Shown: positions 14,053 through 22,071 of the stretch, piece after piece
Numbering within the stretch: the first letter of the stretch is position 1
Layout: the number at the start of each line of letters is the position of its first letter
Position numbers and translations under genes: made by a program
Origin: Bdellovibrionales bacterium
GTDB lineage: Bacteria; Bdellovibrionota; UBA1018
DNA length: 64,000 bases
Reading direction: 5' to 3'
Assembly (NCBI GenBank): GCA_947380295.1
Contig: CANCQK010000010.1
Location: forward strand, 1 to 64,000
The notes under the pieces: model-generated
Databases searched by the model: none
Seen by the model: the letters and a program-made list of their open reading frames with translations, nothing else
What the model was told of the DNA's origin: nothing

Positions 14053-15819
14053 CTAGCGAGGCAGTTCAAAGTCGATTGCAGCATCATCGAGGCCTGCAAG
14101 GCTCAAATGTGCGCCAAGGTATCTGCGAATGGTTTGAAGTGGGAGATCGTCACTGCCGTTGTGGCTTAGGTGGATTCTAAATGCTCGAGTTTTGTCCCGC
14201 AGAATCTTTCCATGACTGAAATCACGGGATGGAACCTCATAGTATTTTGAAGAGCCGTTTCCTGTTTCTTTAACGGAGGCGCGCGTCCCCAGTTGCTTCA
14301 GGAGTTCGTAGAAGTCTGAATTGCTGAAGGAAGGGGCCTTGTATCCCTTCACGAGGCGGGATGACACGCCGGTGGCATAGTAGAGTGCGGCTGCAGATCC
14401 TGTTAGGTGGATTTTGCCGGTGTGTGGCCCTGCTGGTGCAGACAGAGTGCGAGGCCTTGGAGTCATGGACTCTGGTGATTTTGGGCTCACTCGAGAGAGT
14501 GAAAGGCGATCTTCGCTTTCGTCTGATCTCGAGTAGGGTCGCGTTGGGATCTGCTTGAGGTCGGGACCGGCGTCGGGTACTGTAAGTTCTTTCGATTCGA
14601 TTTCAGTCGAGGCATTCTGTTCAATTGAATCTTCAGGCGTAGGTTTAGGCAGATGGTCTAAAGCATGACGAAACTTCTTCGAGTTTACACATTCTAGAAA
14701 TCGAGTGAACGAGGAACAGATGACTTGGATCAGCTTACTTTTTTGGGCACTGATCGCCGCGTTGGAGGGGACTGCCTGGAGGCTGATGCGGTCAATATCA
14801 AATTGAGGGTCTTCCCTCGGGTCAAATGTAGCGCTTCCAAGGAGTCGGTGCATTCTTTCGGAGATTTTTTCAGTGTAGATGTAAATTGGGATCACAAAGT
14901 TATAGCGTACTGGGACGTCTACTTTGAGGTTGTCATAGACTCGCTTGAATTCTTCAGTCAGTTTTTCAGCTTCGGAGGAAAGGTGAAAAAAGCTGTTGCT
15001 CTCCCTCCAGTAAATATCAAAAGAAGGGTGTCCGAATGCGTCTTCACTTGAAAATCCTTTTCTCAAACCTTCATTCTTAAGTACTTCGCCGAGGCCTTCA
15101 GCATTGAATCGAGATGGATCCTCCTGATCCTCAAGCCTGGCCATTTTTAAGAAAAGTTGCAATTTGTTGGCGTTGAGGTCGGGGTATCCTGGTATCCGGA
15201 TGATCCCTTTGTTTTCTAGTTTTTTTGCGATTTTGATCGATCTGTAAATCAGTTGGTTGAGTTCAAAGTTAATCGTGGTTCCAAGACCTTGGTCGAGTTG
15301 CATTTTAAGGAGAGCCAGCGATCCTAGTGCCGCTCCTCTGTTTTCTTCAAACCCTTGAGGGTTATTTTCGATCTCATAAATCATTCGATCGGCATAAATT
15401 CGGGTGGAACCCCAGATGAGTTCTCGTCTCCGCATTCTGGTGATGACGTGTCCAATGGGTGAGATGCTCGCATTCAATACGGTAGTTTTAGTTCTTTCTA
15501 AGGCTGCTAGAGCTAGAGATGCTTCATTTCTAGCTAAATGATACATGAGCTTTCCAAAGGCTGACTCTGCTTCCACCTGTTCACTGAGTCCAGCATTCAG
15601 GGTCTCTCTGGGCCTGCTAGATGAGTCTGAGTAGGAGGGCAGCGAAGGAATGTATTGCGCCATGGCTGCAAAATCACCTTCATACATGCCAGCTTCTCGG
15701 GAGACTTCTTGCAGAAATTCTTTAAATTTCTCGAACTCTGGGGAAGCGTGGGCAGGGTGTCCTGCTGGCGCAAAGCTGACGGCTAATGCGAAGATGGGGA
15801 TAAATTTTCGGAAGAGCAT
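14053..15819 (-). CDS. secreted protein of unknown function with a possible HicA-like C-terminus
   Basis: I do not recognise this 588-residue protein as a whole. It starts with a signal peptide (MLFRKFIPIFALAVSF, likely cleaved after AHA near residue 25), so it should act in the periplasm or outside. The middle is largely helical, then comes a proline/serine-rich linker (about 395-465). The last ~90 residues read FYELLKQLGTRASVKETGNG and later RIHLSHNGSDDLPLQTIRRY. This order (helix, strands, H-x-G-x-x-D-L-P, TIRRYL) resembles the dsRBD-like HicA fold. That resemblance is by eye and weak. The gene converges on the tRNA-Val terminator and is read away from the rpo block. Confidence 0.75.
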   Translation of the reverse strand: MLFRKFIPIFALAVSFAPAGHPAHASPEFEKFKEFLQEVSREAGMYEGDFAAMAQYIPSLPSYSDSSSRPRETLNAGLSEQVEAESAFGKLMYHLARNEASLALAALERTKTTVLNASISPIGHVITRMRRRELIWGSTRIYADRMIYEIENNPQGFEENRGAALGSLALLKMQLDQGLGTTINFELNQLIYRSIKIAKKLENKGIIRIPGYPDLNANKLQLFLKMARLEDQEDPSRFNAEGLGEVLKNEGLRKGFSSEDAFGHPSFDIYWRESNSFFHLSSEAEKLTEEFKRVYDNLKVDVPVRYNFVIPIYIYTEKISERMHRLLGSATFDPREDPQFDIDRISLQAVPSNAAISAQKSKLIQVICSSFTRFLECVNSKKFRHALDHLPKPTPEDSIEQNASTEIESKELTVPDAGPDLKQIPTRPYSRSDESEDRLSLSRVSPKSPESMTPRPRTLSAPAGPHTGKIHLTGSAAALYYATGVSSRLVKGYKAPSFSNSDFYELLKQLGTRASVKETGNGSSKYYEVPSRDFSHGKILRDKTRAFRIHLSHNGSDDLPLQTIRRYLGAHLSLAGLDDAAIDFELPR

Positions 15820-15851
15820 TTGCGGTTTTTTAAATTAGTTCACAAAAAAAG

Positions 15852-16313
15852 TCAATTAATATGGGAAGTCTTGATCCGTCCGGGTTGAGTAGGAAGGCGG
15901 GGTGACGAGCTCGGCTTTGGAGACGGTTTGGATGACTTTCCTGGAAAGGTTAAAACCTTTGGAAATTGTGAGCCGTCGATAATCGTCGCTGGAGCTGATC
16001 TTTCTGAATTGATGGGTAAGGTGGGAGGTGACTTTAAGTTGGGTGCCTTGTCTGCTTGCCTTGGGCGACGACCTGCATCGCTAATGGTTTGATTATTTAA
16101 ATCTTGGATAGCTTCTTCATATTGACTCATGGCAGGTGAGTAGATCTTTGCCGCGAGGTCATTTTTTTCCTGGGTGCTAGGAACGTGCCCCAGCTGTCGG
16201 AGCGCTTGATAGTAATTAAAAGATGCGCTGGATTTGATTTGTTTTATTTCTTCTGGGACCTCGGCACGGCAAAAATGCGTAAATATCACCGAATTAATTG
16301 ATAGTGAGATCAA
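15852..16313 (-). CDS. small secreted protein, unknown
   Basis: About 153 residues from a TTG at 16313. The reading frame stays open upstream and would add KLRILFI before the hydrophobic stretch, making a better signal peptide, but no ATG or GTG is available there. The start is therefore uncertain, or an unusual ATT/ATA codon is used. After the likely signal peptide (ending ...HFCRA) come a helical region and a proline/serine-rich tail. It precedes the 588-residue secreted protein on the same strand, 32 bases away, so the two are probably co-expressed. Confidence 0.55.
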   Translation of the reverse strand: MISLSINSVIFTHFCRAEVPEEIKQIKSSASFNYYQALRQLGHVPSTQEKNDLAAKIYSPAMSQYEEAIQDLNNQTISDAGRRPRQADKAPNLKSPPTLPINSERSAPATIIDGSQFPKVLTFPGKSSKPSPKPSSSPRLPTQPGRIKTSHIN

Positions 16314-16461
16314 TATAAATAAAATACGTAGTTTGAAATCTATATTGTTAATAAATAGATAATTAATAATATGGATTATCTCCCAAAGATTTGAAATTTG
16401 AAAACATTTTAAGATAGGTTTTGTGTAAACACGTCTATTTATATAAAATTAAAATTAAACT

Positions 16462-17889
16462 ATGGCTTGGAATAGACTTGGTCTTCAATTGGGAGCTTTA
16501 GCGGTTGTTTACTTGTCGGGGTCGTTCCCCAGCCAAGGGAGTGCAGCATCACCCTCGCCGTCGCCTTCGTCGATGTTTAACTACGTTGGCCAAACGGCGT
16601 TTTCCTTCGCCCCTACTGTTTTGGGTTCTGCGGCTCCCAAGCTTTATTTAGGAGCGGGTATTGCCCGCCCTAGTGCTACGATCGGTTCTGTTCCGGCTCC
16701 TTGCGTTCTTTCCAATCCTGCGGCGGGTGCCGGCAGATCGAGTCTGGACCTGACTAGCCCGATTACTGATTCGAGGCGTCGGGATGTGCGGTCGTGCACT
16801 CAGCTATTTCCTGTTCCTGTGAGCTCATCGTCTCCTGATCAGGTTCTCAGGCGGAGTATTGCGCAAATCCTGAGCTGCTTTTACCAGGGCAGGGTGGTCG
16901 ATGTCAGTAGTGAGGTCGATGTCAGGAGTTCGAATGGATGCTCTTCTGGACTTTCCACGGCTTTGACGGAGGGAACCACCCCTAGGGTGGTTTGCAATTT
17001 GGCTGACGGTGAGGGGACTTTGTCAGTCAGTGTGACGGGATCGACTTCGAACTTTTCAGCTACTCCCAATCATTTGGATCAGTCTTGCGTTGCCTCGAGT
17101 CCCGACCCGAATCCTGACTCACAGAATTCAGTTGAATGGAAACTCTGGTATCTGTCGAGCTGGTTAAATAGTCAAATTCCGGGAATCTGGGTGCAGACCT
17201 CAAAATATGCACTCGACCAGGTGGTCACTGATTTGATGTCACCTAGTCATCAGATTCCCATTCATGCATCAGAGTGCCAAGCACTGGCGCAAGATTATGT
17301 GAGTCTCCTGGCATTTTCTAGAAAAATTTCGGACTCTATCAACGCTTCGATCTCAATTGACATGCCTGATCCAGGTACTTGGGATCAGAAGTATTGCAGT
17401 CCACTGGGCTCCCCGTCTCCGAGTGCCAGTACGGATGTCAATTCTGCGTTACCTGTATCTGCTCTTTGTTATTTGAGGTTGGCCGAGCAACATCTGGTTC
17501 ATCTTTATCTTAAAATCGCACAGTGCGAGGTGACTGGGAGGGCAGATGATGCCATGGCTAATTTTCAGGCAAGGATTCAATCCATTCTCGGCCCGCTGCA
17601 GACCGCCTTGGGACCCGCTTATACCCAAAGTGTTCAAGACGGGGTGAATATGAGTCAAGATGGGATTTGTAAAACGATGACAACCGATTGGTGTGTAGGG
17701 AGCAGCGACATTCGAGCCTGTGCTCAGCCTAAACTGGAACAAATTTCTGGTGAATACGCGGCTTCGCAGTTTGTTGTGCGCATGAATGCTTTACTGCCGG
17801 GTATTGTCTCAGGGTTGCAGCGTGATGTGTTAGGGGCAAGTTTTAACGGTACATTTTGGCCAAATGCAAGGAGTGATTATCCTGAGTGA
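16462..17889 (+). CDS. cysteine-rich secreted protein, unknown
   Basis: 475 residues from an ATG behind a very AT-rich region (16314-16461) that probably holds divergent promoters. A signal peptide (MAWNRLGLQLGALAVVYLSG, cleaved near GSAAS) is followed by a serine/proline stretch and a mature domain with 13 cysteines, most of them spaced out, which suggests several disulfides outside the cytoplasm. No family is recognised. The 218-residue cysteine-rich gene follows 47 bases downstream in the same direction. Confidence 0.75.
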   Translation: MAWNRLGLQLGALAVVYLSGSFPSQGSAASPSPSPSSMFNYVGQTAFSFAPTVLGSAAPKLYLGAGIARPSATIGSVPAPCVLSNPAAGAGRSSLDLTSPITDSRRRDVRSCTQLFPVPVSSSSPDQVLRRSIAQILSCFYQGRVVDVSSEVDVRSSNGCSSGLSTALTEGTTPRVVCNLADGEGTLSVSVTGSTSNFSATPNHLDQSCVASSPDPNPDSQNSVEWKLWYLSSWLNSQIPGIWVQTSKYALDQVVTDLMSPSHQIPIHASECQALAQDYVSLLAFSRKISDSINASISIDMPDPGTWDQKYCSPLGSPSPSASTDVNSALPVSALCYLRLAEQHLVHLYLKIAQCEVTGRADDAMANFQARIQSILGPLQTALGPAYTQSVQDGVNMSQDGICKTMTTDWCVGSSDIRACAQPKLEQISGEYAASQFVVRMNALLPGIVSGLQRDVLGASFNGTFWPNARSDYPE

Positions 17890-17936
17890 ATTGAGATGTG
17901 TAATGAATCGGGTGTCCAGATCTGGGAGGTGATTCG

Positions 17937-18593
17937 GTGTTCAGAAGCTTCGTAGCTCTAGGTTTCATTGCGCTTCTTTTTTCTGATTCCGTCTATGCCT
18001 ATTGCTTAAGGTACGATGATGGAATGTTGATTCATAATACCTGTAAATCCTATGGTGACCGCTGTGATGCCAGTTCAGATTATGGTGCCAGTGGTTTCCC
18101 TTTGACCCGTTGGAGTCCTGGGCCTTCGCGATTTCCCAGTCATCTGATTGCGACCTGCGTTGGGGCAGTTTATCCCGTAGATTCTGCCGGTCAGTTGCTT
18201 GGGGCTGTCGACCCTCTCTCGCAAAGGTGCTGCCAGATGAGTGGAGGTTCTGGTCCTTACTCGGTCGCCCGGTTGCCTTCTGATTGTAGCTGTTTTCCTA
18301 CGAAGTGCCTCGCTCAGTGGAATATTGCGGCAGCTGCAACCACTGCAATTTACCTCGATCAAGCTCTGAATATGACCGGCCAGCATATGGGTGGCGAGAT
18401 TCCGACTTTCGCAAACGTTCCAGCTCCGAGCGCCGCCTCCGGAGCGACTTCACCGACGACCAGCGCCGCCACTGCTGAGGTTTCTGCTGGATCACCCAGT
18501 AGCGCCTTTGATCCCGTTTCCGGCCTAAATCCCGCAAGCGTAAATCTTTTTAATGCGGTGCATCAGGTTTACCAGCAAATGCTGAGCCGGTAA
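17937..18593 (+). CDS. small cysteine-rich secreted protein, unknown
   Basis: 218 residues from a GTG with GGAGG 7 bases upstream (17925-17929). The N-terminus is a signal peptide (FRSFVALGFIALLFSDSVYA, cleavage before YCLRYDD). The first ~110 mature residues contain nine cysteines, including RCCQ and CSCF, and look disulfide-rich. The tail is an alanine/serine/threonine-rich low-complexity linker ending in a short helix. The upstream 475-residue secreted protein probably shares its transcript. Confidence 0.78.
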   Translation: MFRSFVALGFIALLFSDSVYAYCLRYDDGMLIHNTCKSYGDRCDASSDYGASGFPLTRWSPGPSRFPSHLIATCVGAVYPVDSAGQLLGAVDPLSQRCCQMSGGSGPYSVARLPSDCSCFPTKCLAQWNIAAAATTAIYLDQALNMTGQHMGGEIPTFANVPAPSAASGATSPTTSAATAEVSAGSPSSAFDPVSGLNPASVNLFNAVHQVYQQMLSR

Positions 18594-18629
18594 AATCCTG
18601 GTAGGATCACAAAAGTGTAGTAAATTAAA

Positions 18630-18989
18630 TTACTTTAAGAGTTTTGCCCACTCGTCTTCTTTAAATCCGACCGTCCCTTTTCCAGCTCCGAGCAAAAAGG
18701 GCCTTTTCACCAACTTGCCGTTTTTGCTTAAGAGCCGGAGGGCTTCGGCCTCACTCAGGGTCTTCAATTTTTCACCCATCCCGAGTTCGCGATATTGAAT
18801 GCCCGAGGTGTTAAAGAGTTTTTTGATGTTGCCTCCCAGGTAGCCCAGCATCTCTCGGAGTTCTGTCTCGGTAGGTGGTTGCTCTGCAATGGGGAGCTTT
18901 GAGTACTTGATCTTCTTCCGGTCGAGGTAGTCGAGCGCTTTTTTGCATGTGCTGCATTTGGCATATTCGTAGACTTTCCATTGACTCAT
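18630..18989 (-). CDS. ArsC/Spx-family thioredoxin-fold protein
   Basis: 119 residues matching the ArsC/Spx/YffB superfamily in length and layout. The N-terminal strand leads to the redox motif CSTCKKAL (residues 12-19), then a helix DYLDRKK, the ELREMLGYLG segment, and the late KRPFLLG motif that positions the substrate arginine. These proteins use the first cysteine for arsenate or disulfide chemistry, or bind RNA polymerase (Spx). The substrate cannot be assigned from sequence, and no arsenic genes are nearby. The start MSQWKVYEYAKC fits the fold. The gene stands alone. Confidence 0.85.
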   Translation of the reverse strand: MSQWKVYEYAKCSTCKKALDYLDRKKIKYSKLPIAEQPPTETELREMLGYLGGNIKKLFNTSGIQYRELGMGEKLKTLSEAEALRLLSKNGKLVKRPFLLGAGKGTVGFKEDEWAKLLK

Positions 18990-19108
18990 ACTTTACTTCT
19001 CCCGTAATGGATCAATCACTAACACGCTCGGGCGGCTATTGCGAGTGTCAGGCAAAGCTGCAATACTCGTCTTGAGATTTCATGCACACTCAGAAAAAAG
19101 GATTCACT

Positions 19109-19813
19109 ATGTTAGATTTTGCTCAAGTCGTTGAAAACCGTCACAGTGTTCGTCTTTTTGATGGTCAGCCTGTCCCTGAGGACGTGGTCCAGCGATGTTT
19201 GGACATGGCTATGAAATCCGCAAGTTCGTCTAATATGCAGCCCTGGGAGTTTCATTGGGTGCGCACCCCTCAAATTCGAGACGAATTGGTCAAAATCTGC
19301 TTTTCCCAGCCTGCTGCCAAGACTGCGGGTGAATTGATCGTTTGTGTTGCGCGGACCAAAGCGTGGGATCGAGTTCGACTCAATACCCTTGAGCAGCTCA
19401 AAAAAATAAAGTCTGAGGGGTTTCAAGTGCCTGATGCGGCATTTGATTATTACACTAAACTCGCTCCAAAGCTTTACTCAGTGGGATTGGGCGGTTGGCT
19501 CAAACGAGGGTATTTCTTTTTCAAAGGACTTAAGCAGCCGACGATGCGCGGCCCAGTCAATGAGGCTGATATGAAAGTCTGGGCGATCAAGTCGACATCC
19601 TTAGCTTGCCAGACTCTCATGCTTGCGTTTCAGTCTGAAGGTTACGACTCTTGCCCAATGGAAGGATTTGATCCGTGTCGGCTTACAAAGTTACTGAACC
19701 TCCCGCGCGATGCAGACACAGTGATGGTGTTGGGTATCGGAAAGGCGCGCCCAAACGGCAAGGCCTTGCCCCGAATTCGTGGAGAGCGGGACTGGTTCGT
19801 TAAGATCGTCTGA
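19109..19813 (+). CDS. nitroreductase-family flavoprotein
   Basis: 234 residues from the ATG at 19109 (AAAGGA upstream). An in-frame ATG at 19082 would add nine residues before the conserved core. The N-terminus DFAQVVENRHSVRLFDG followed by SSSNMQPWEFHWV is the typical FMN-binding start of the nitroreductase family, and the C-terminal VMVLGIGKA is the usual last strand. These enzymes are FMN-dependent NAD(P)H oxidoreductases of the cytoplasm with varied substrates, which sequence alone does not reveal. The gene is monocistronic. Confidence 0.88.
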   Translation: MLDFAQVVENRHSVRLFDGQPVPEDVVQRCLDMAMKSASSSNMQPWEFHWVRTPQIRDELVKICFSQPAAKTAGELIVCVARTKAWDRVRLNTLEQLKKIKSEGFQVPDAAFDYYTKLAPKLYSVGLGGWLKRGYFFFKGLKQPTMRGPVNEADMKVWAIKSTSLACQTLMLAFQSEGYDSCPMEGFDPCRLTKLLNLPRDADTVMVLGIGKARPNGKALPRIRGERDWFVKIV

Positions 19814-19917
19814 GCTTGACTCAAGACTATCAAGATTGGAATTGACTGAGTTCATTCGGATTGGCATCGTTCTGGAATCAAGCGGGCAACAAGTCTGCTT
19901 CTAGGAGGAAAAAGCCA

Positions 19918-20604
19918 ATGAACTTCATGAAAACTCTTCTCGTCCTTCCGCTTCTTTTGACTATGAAAGGGGCGGCGGCAAATGACTACGATGCAGTAAA
20001 CGAAGGCGATCATCACTCCGGTGATCGCCTCAGCGAGACGCAGCTTTCCGCTGACTCAAATCCACTGCCGTTTACGGCTCATGCTGGGAACGGCGAAATG
20101 GGGCCACGTCCGGCACCTGTCGTTCCGGCACAGCCAGGCTCTGGCCCACGTCCAGGCTGGGGTCCAGCACCAGGGCCAGGTTATGGTCCTCGCCCAGGTT
20201 GGGGTCCAGCACCAGGGCCAGGTTACGGTCCTCGTCCAGGTTGGGGTCCAGCGCCAGGTTACGGTCCTCGCCCAGGCTGGGGTCCAGCGCCAGGTTACGG
20301 TCCTCATCCAGGCTGGGGTCCTCACCCCTCTCCAGTTCACTGGGGATATTCTCCCTGGCAGCACTGGACGCATCCCTATTTCGCTAGGCCCGCTTTTTAT
20401 TTTGACTGGTATCGTTTGACTTCGGTGACTTGTGCCGCTCTGGACTCTCGTGGAAACGCTTATCCAGTGATGGTGAATGAGTTGCCCGGATGGGCCTATC
20501 AGGAAAAGATTGAGCAAATTGAGGACCTCGCACTCGACCGATGTTACCAAGAGTCGGGTGGAGATCCTAATTGCTTACTTCAAGGGTGTTGGCCTGGTTA
20601 TTGA
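19918..20604 (+). CDS. secreted Gly/Pro/Trp-repeat protein
   Basis: 228 residues from the ATG at 19918, behind a strong AGGAGG. A signal peptide (MNFMKTLLVLPLLLTMKGAAA) is followed by a tandem repeat of units such as GPRPGWGPAPGPGY (about residues 75-137). A folded C-terminal piece follows, with three cysteines (ALDRCYQESGGDPNCLLQGC). Such repeats form flexible extended linkers, sometimes surface-exposed. The C-terminal short cysteine domain recurs in secreted proteins of related bacteria, but I cannot name it. The gene converges on and overlaps the 3' end of the next gene by 7 bases. Confidence 0.8.
   Translation: MNFMKTLLVLPLLLTMKGAAANDYDAVNEGDHHSGDRLSETQLSADSNPLPFTAHAGNGEMGPRPAPVVPAQPGSGPRPGWGPAPGPGYGPRPGWGPAPGPGYGPRPGWGPAPGYGPRPGWGPAPGYGPHPGWGPHPSPVHWGYSPWQHWTHPYFARPAFYFDWYRLTSVTCAALDSRGNAYPVMVNELPGWAYQEKIEQIEDLALDRCYQESGGDPNCLLQGCWPGY
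20142..20328 (+). repeat. in-frame tandem repeat, about five units of 30-42 bp
   Basis: Units built on CCAGGTTGGGGTCCAGC and CAGGTTACGGTCCTCG repeat with small length changes. The first units carry an extra GGGCCAGG, which adds GP to the peptide. All length differences are multiples of three, so the reading frame of the Gly/Pro/Trp-rich protein is kept. Confidence 0.9.
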
Positions 20605-21575
20605 TTCAGGACGTAGCTGAAAATCAAAGGCGCTACGATGGTAGCGTCTGACTCAACGATGAATTTAGGGGTATCGATCCCGAGCTTGCCCCAAGTGATT
20701 TTTTCGTTCGGGACTGCGCCAGAGTACGAGCCGTAGCTGGTCGTGGAGTCACTGATCTGGGCGAAATAGCCCCAGAGCTTGGCTTCGATACCCATATCTT
20801 GATGGAGCATCGGTACGACACAGATGGGGAAGTCCCCAGCAATCCCGCCACCAATTTGGAACATTCCGAGGCAAGCGTTCTGGGTTGCGGATTGATAGAA
20901 TTCAGCCATTTGAACCATGTACTCGATCCCGGTGCGAACGGTGTGGATGTTCTTCACATCTCCACGCATGCAAGCAGCGGCGTACATGTTACCGAGAGTG
21001 GCGTCTTCCCAGCCTGGAACAATAATCGGAAGGTTTTTTTCAGCTGCTGCGACCATCCAGCTATCCTTAGGGTCGATCTGATAAAATTGCTTGAGTTTGC
21101 CGCTTCGGATTGCGCGATAGAAAAACTCATGAGGAAAGTAGCGCTCGCCAGACTGATCGGCGTTGGTCCATTGGTCGAGCATCACAGACTCAATCCTGCG
21201 CATGGCTTCAGCCTCAGGGATGCAGGTGTCTGTTACGCGATTCATGTGACGCTCTAAAAGGGCTTGCTCGTCAGCAGGAGTGAGCTGTCTATAATGAGGG
21301 ACTCGCTCGTAATGATCGTGAGCGACGAGGTTAAAGATATCTTCCTCAAGGTTAGCGCCAGTGCAGCTAATGAGGTGAATTTTGTCTTGGCGAATCATTT
21401 CAGCCAAAGTGAGGCCCAGCTCGGCGGTGCTCATGGCGCCCGCAAGGGTGACCATCATTTTGCCACCTTGGTCGATGTGCGCTTTGTAGCCTTCGGCAGC
21501 ATCCACGAGGGCTGCAGCGTTAAAATGGCGATAATGGTGTTTAATAAACTTTGAAATAGGGCCCATTGAACTCAT
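20598..21575 (-). CDS. deoxyhypusine synthase-like protein
   Basis: 325 residues from the ATG at 21575 (GAGGAG upstream). A longer reading from 21641 adds 22 unlikely residues. The protein has the deoxyhypusine-synthase fold signatures: AGAMSTAELGLTLAEMIR, ISCTGANLEED, a nucleotide-binding GGGIAGDFPI, and the C-terminal ITWGKLG, whose lysine aligns with the catalytic lysine of deoxyhypusine synthase. The true enzyme moves an aminobutyl group from spermidine to eIF5A, a protein bacteria lack. Bacterial members probably make homospermidine or related polyamines, or act on an unknown acceptor. The gene stands 82 bases downstream of a thioesterase on the same strand. Confidence 0.9.
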   Translation of the reverse strand: MSSMGPISKFIKHHYRHFNAAALVDAAEGYKAHIDQGGKMMVTLAGAMSTAELGLTLAEMIRQDKIHLISCTGANLEEDIFNLVAHDHYERVPHYRQLTPADEQALLERHMNRVTDTCIPEAEAMRRIESVMLDQWTNADQSGERYFPHEFFYRAIRSGKLKQFYQIDPKDSWMVAAAEKNLPIIVPGWEDATLGNMYAAACMRGDVKNIHTVRTGIEYMVQMAEFYQSATQNACLGMFQIGGGIAGDFPICVVPMLHQDMGIEAKLWGYFAQISDSTTSYGSYSGAVPNEKITWGKLGIDTPKFIVESDATIVAPLIFSYVLNQ

Positions 21576-21657
21576 GGCGAAAGTGCTCCTCTGCAGAAAA
21601 TAATTTCCCGCACAGTTACCTAACCTGAGCCTAAAGGTCAAATAAAAAACGCCGCTC

Positions 21658-22071
21658 TCAAGTCTCCGAGATCCCTAGAGCAGCCTTCCATTCTGGGGTT
21701 GGGGTGATCAGCTTTCTCCGTTTGAGGTCAAAGCAACCGAACTTCAGGTCAATGATGGCGTAAACTGCTCCGTTTTCGCTCTTCATTTCTTGGTGGATTT
21801 GAGTGAAAAGTCGTTCGTGTTGAGCGACATAGCTTTCGATGATCACTTCTTGGCGTGCTTTAAGTTCCTTGCGGTACTGGACCTGTAACTCAAGAATGAC
21901 TGGCCCGATTTGAGTTTCCTGAACCTTTTGGAGGCCGTACCCTTTTTCAGTGATCCATTCCCACCTGGCTTGCTCGAACAGGACTAAGTAATTGGAATGA
22001 TTGAGGTGACCAAAGGTATCGAGATACTCCTCGAGAATTTTAATTCGGTAATAGTGTTTCTCATTGAGCAT
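21658..22071 (-). CDS. acyl-CoA thioesterase, hotdog fold (4HBT family)
   Basis: 137 residues typical of 4-hydroxybenzoyl-CoA-type thioesterases: YLDTFGHLNHSNYLVLFEQAR contains the D-x-x-G-H-x-N-x-x-x-Y signature with the catalytic aspartate, followed by the beta-sheet region. Such enzymes hydrolyse acyl-CoA thioesters in the cytoplasm; the substrate here is unknown. Its start lies inside the end of the PBP1B gene (11-base overlap), so the two are translationally coupled. Confidence 0.88.
   Translation of the reverse strand: MLNEKHYYRIKILEEYLDTFGHLNHSNYLVLFEQARWEWITEKGYGLQKVQETQIGPVILELQVQYRKELKARQEVIIESYVAQHERLFTQIHQEMKSENGAVYAIIDLKFGCFDLKRRKLITPTPEWKAALGISET

Noticed and set aside
20142..20328. 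The tandem repeat as a CRISPR array
   Set aside because: It has no unique spacers, lies in a coding frame and encodes a periodic peptide. No CRISPR array or cas gene was seen anywhere in the window.
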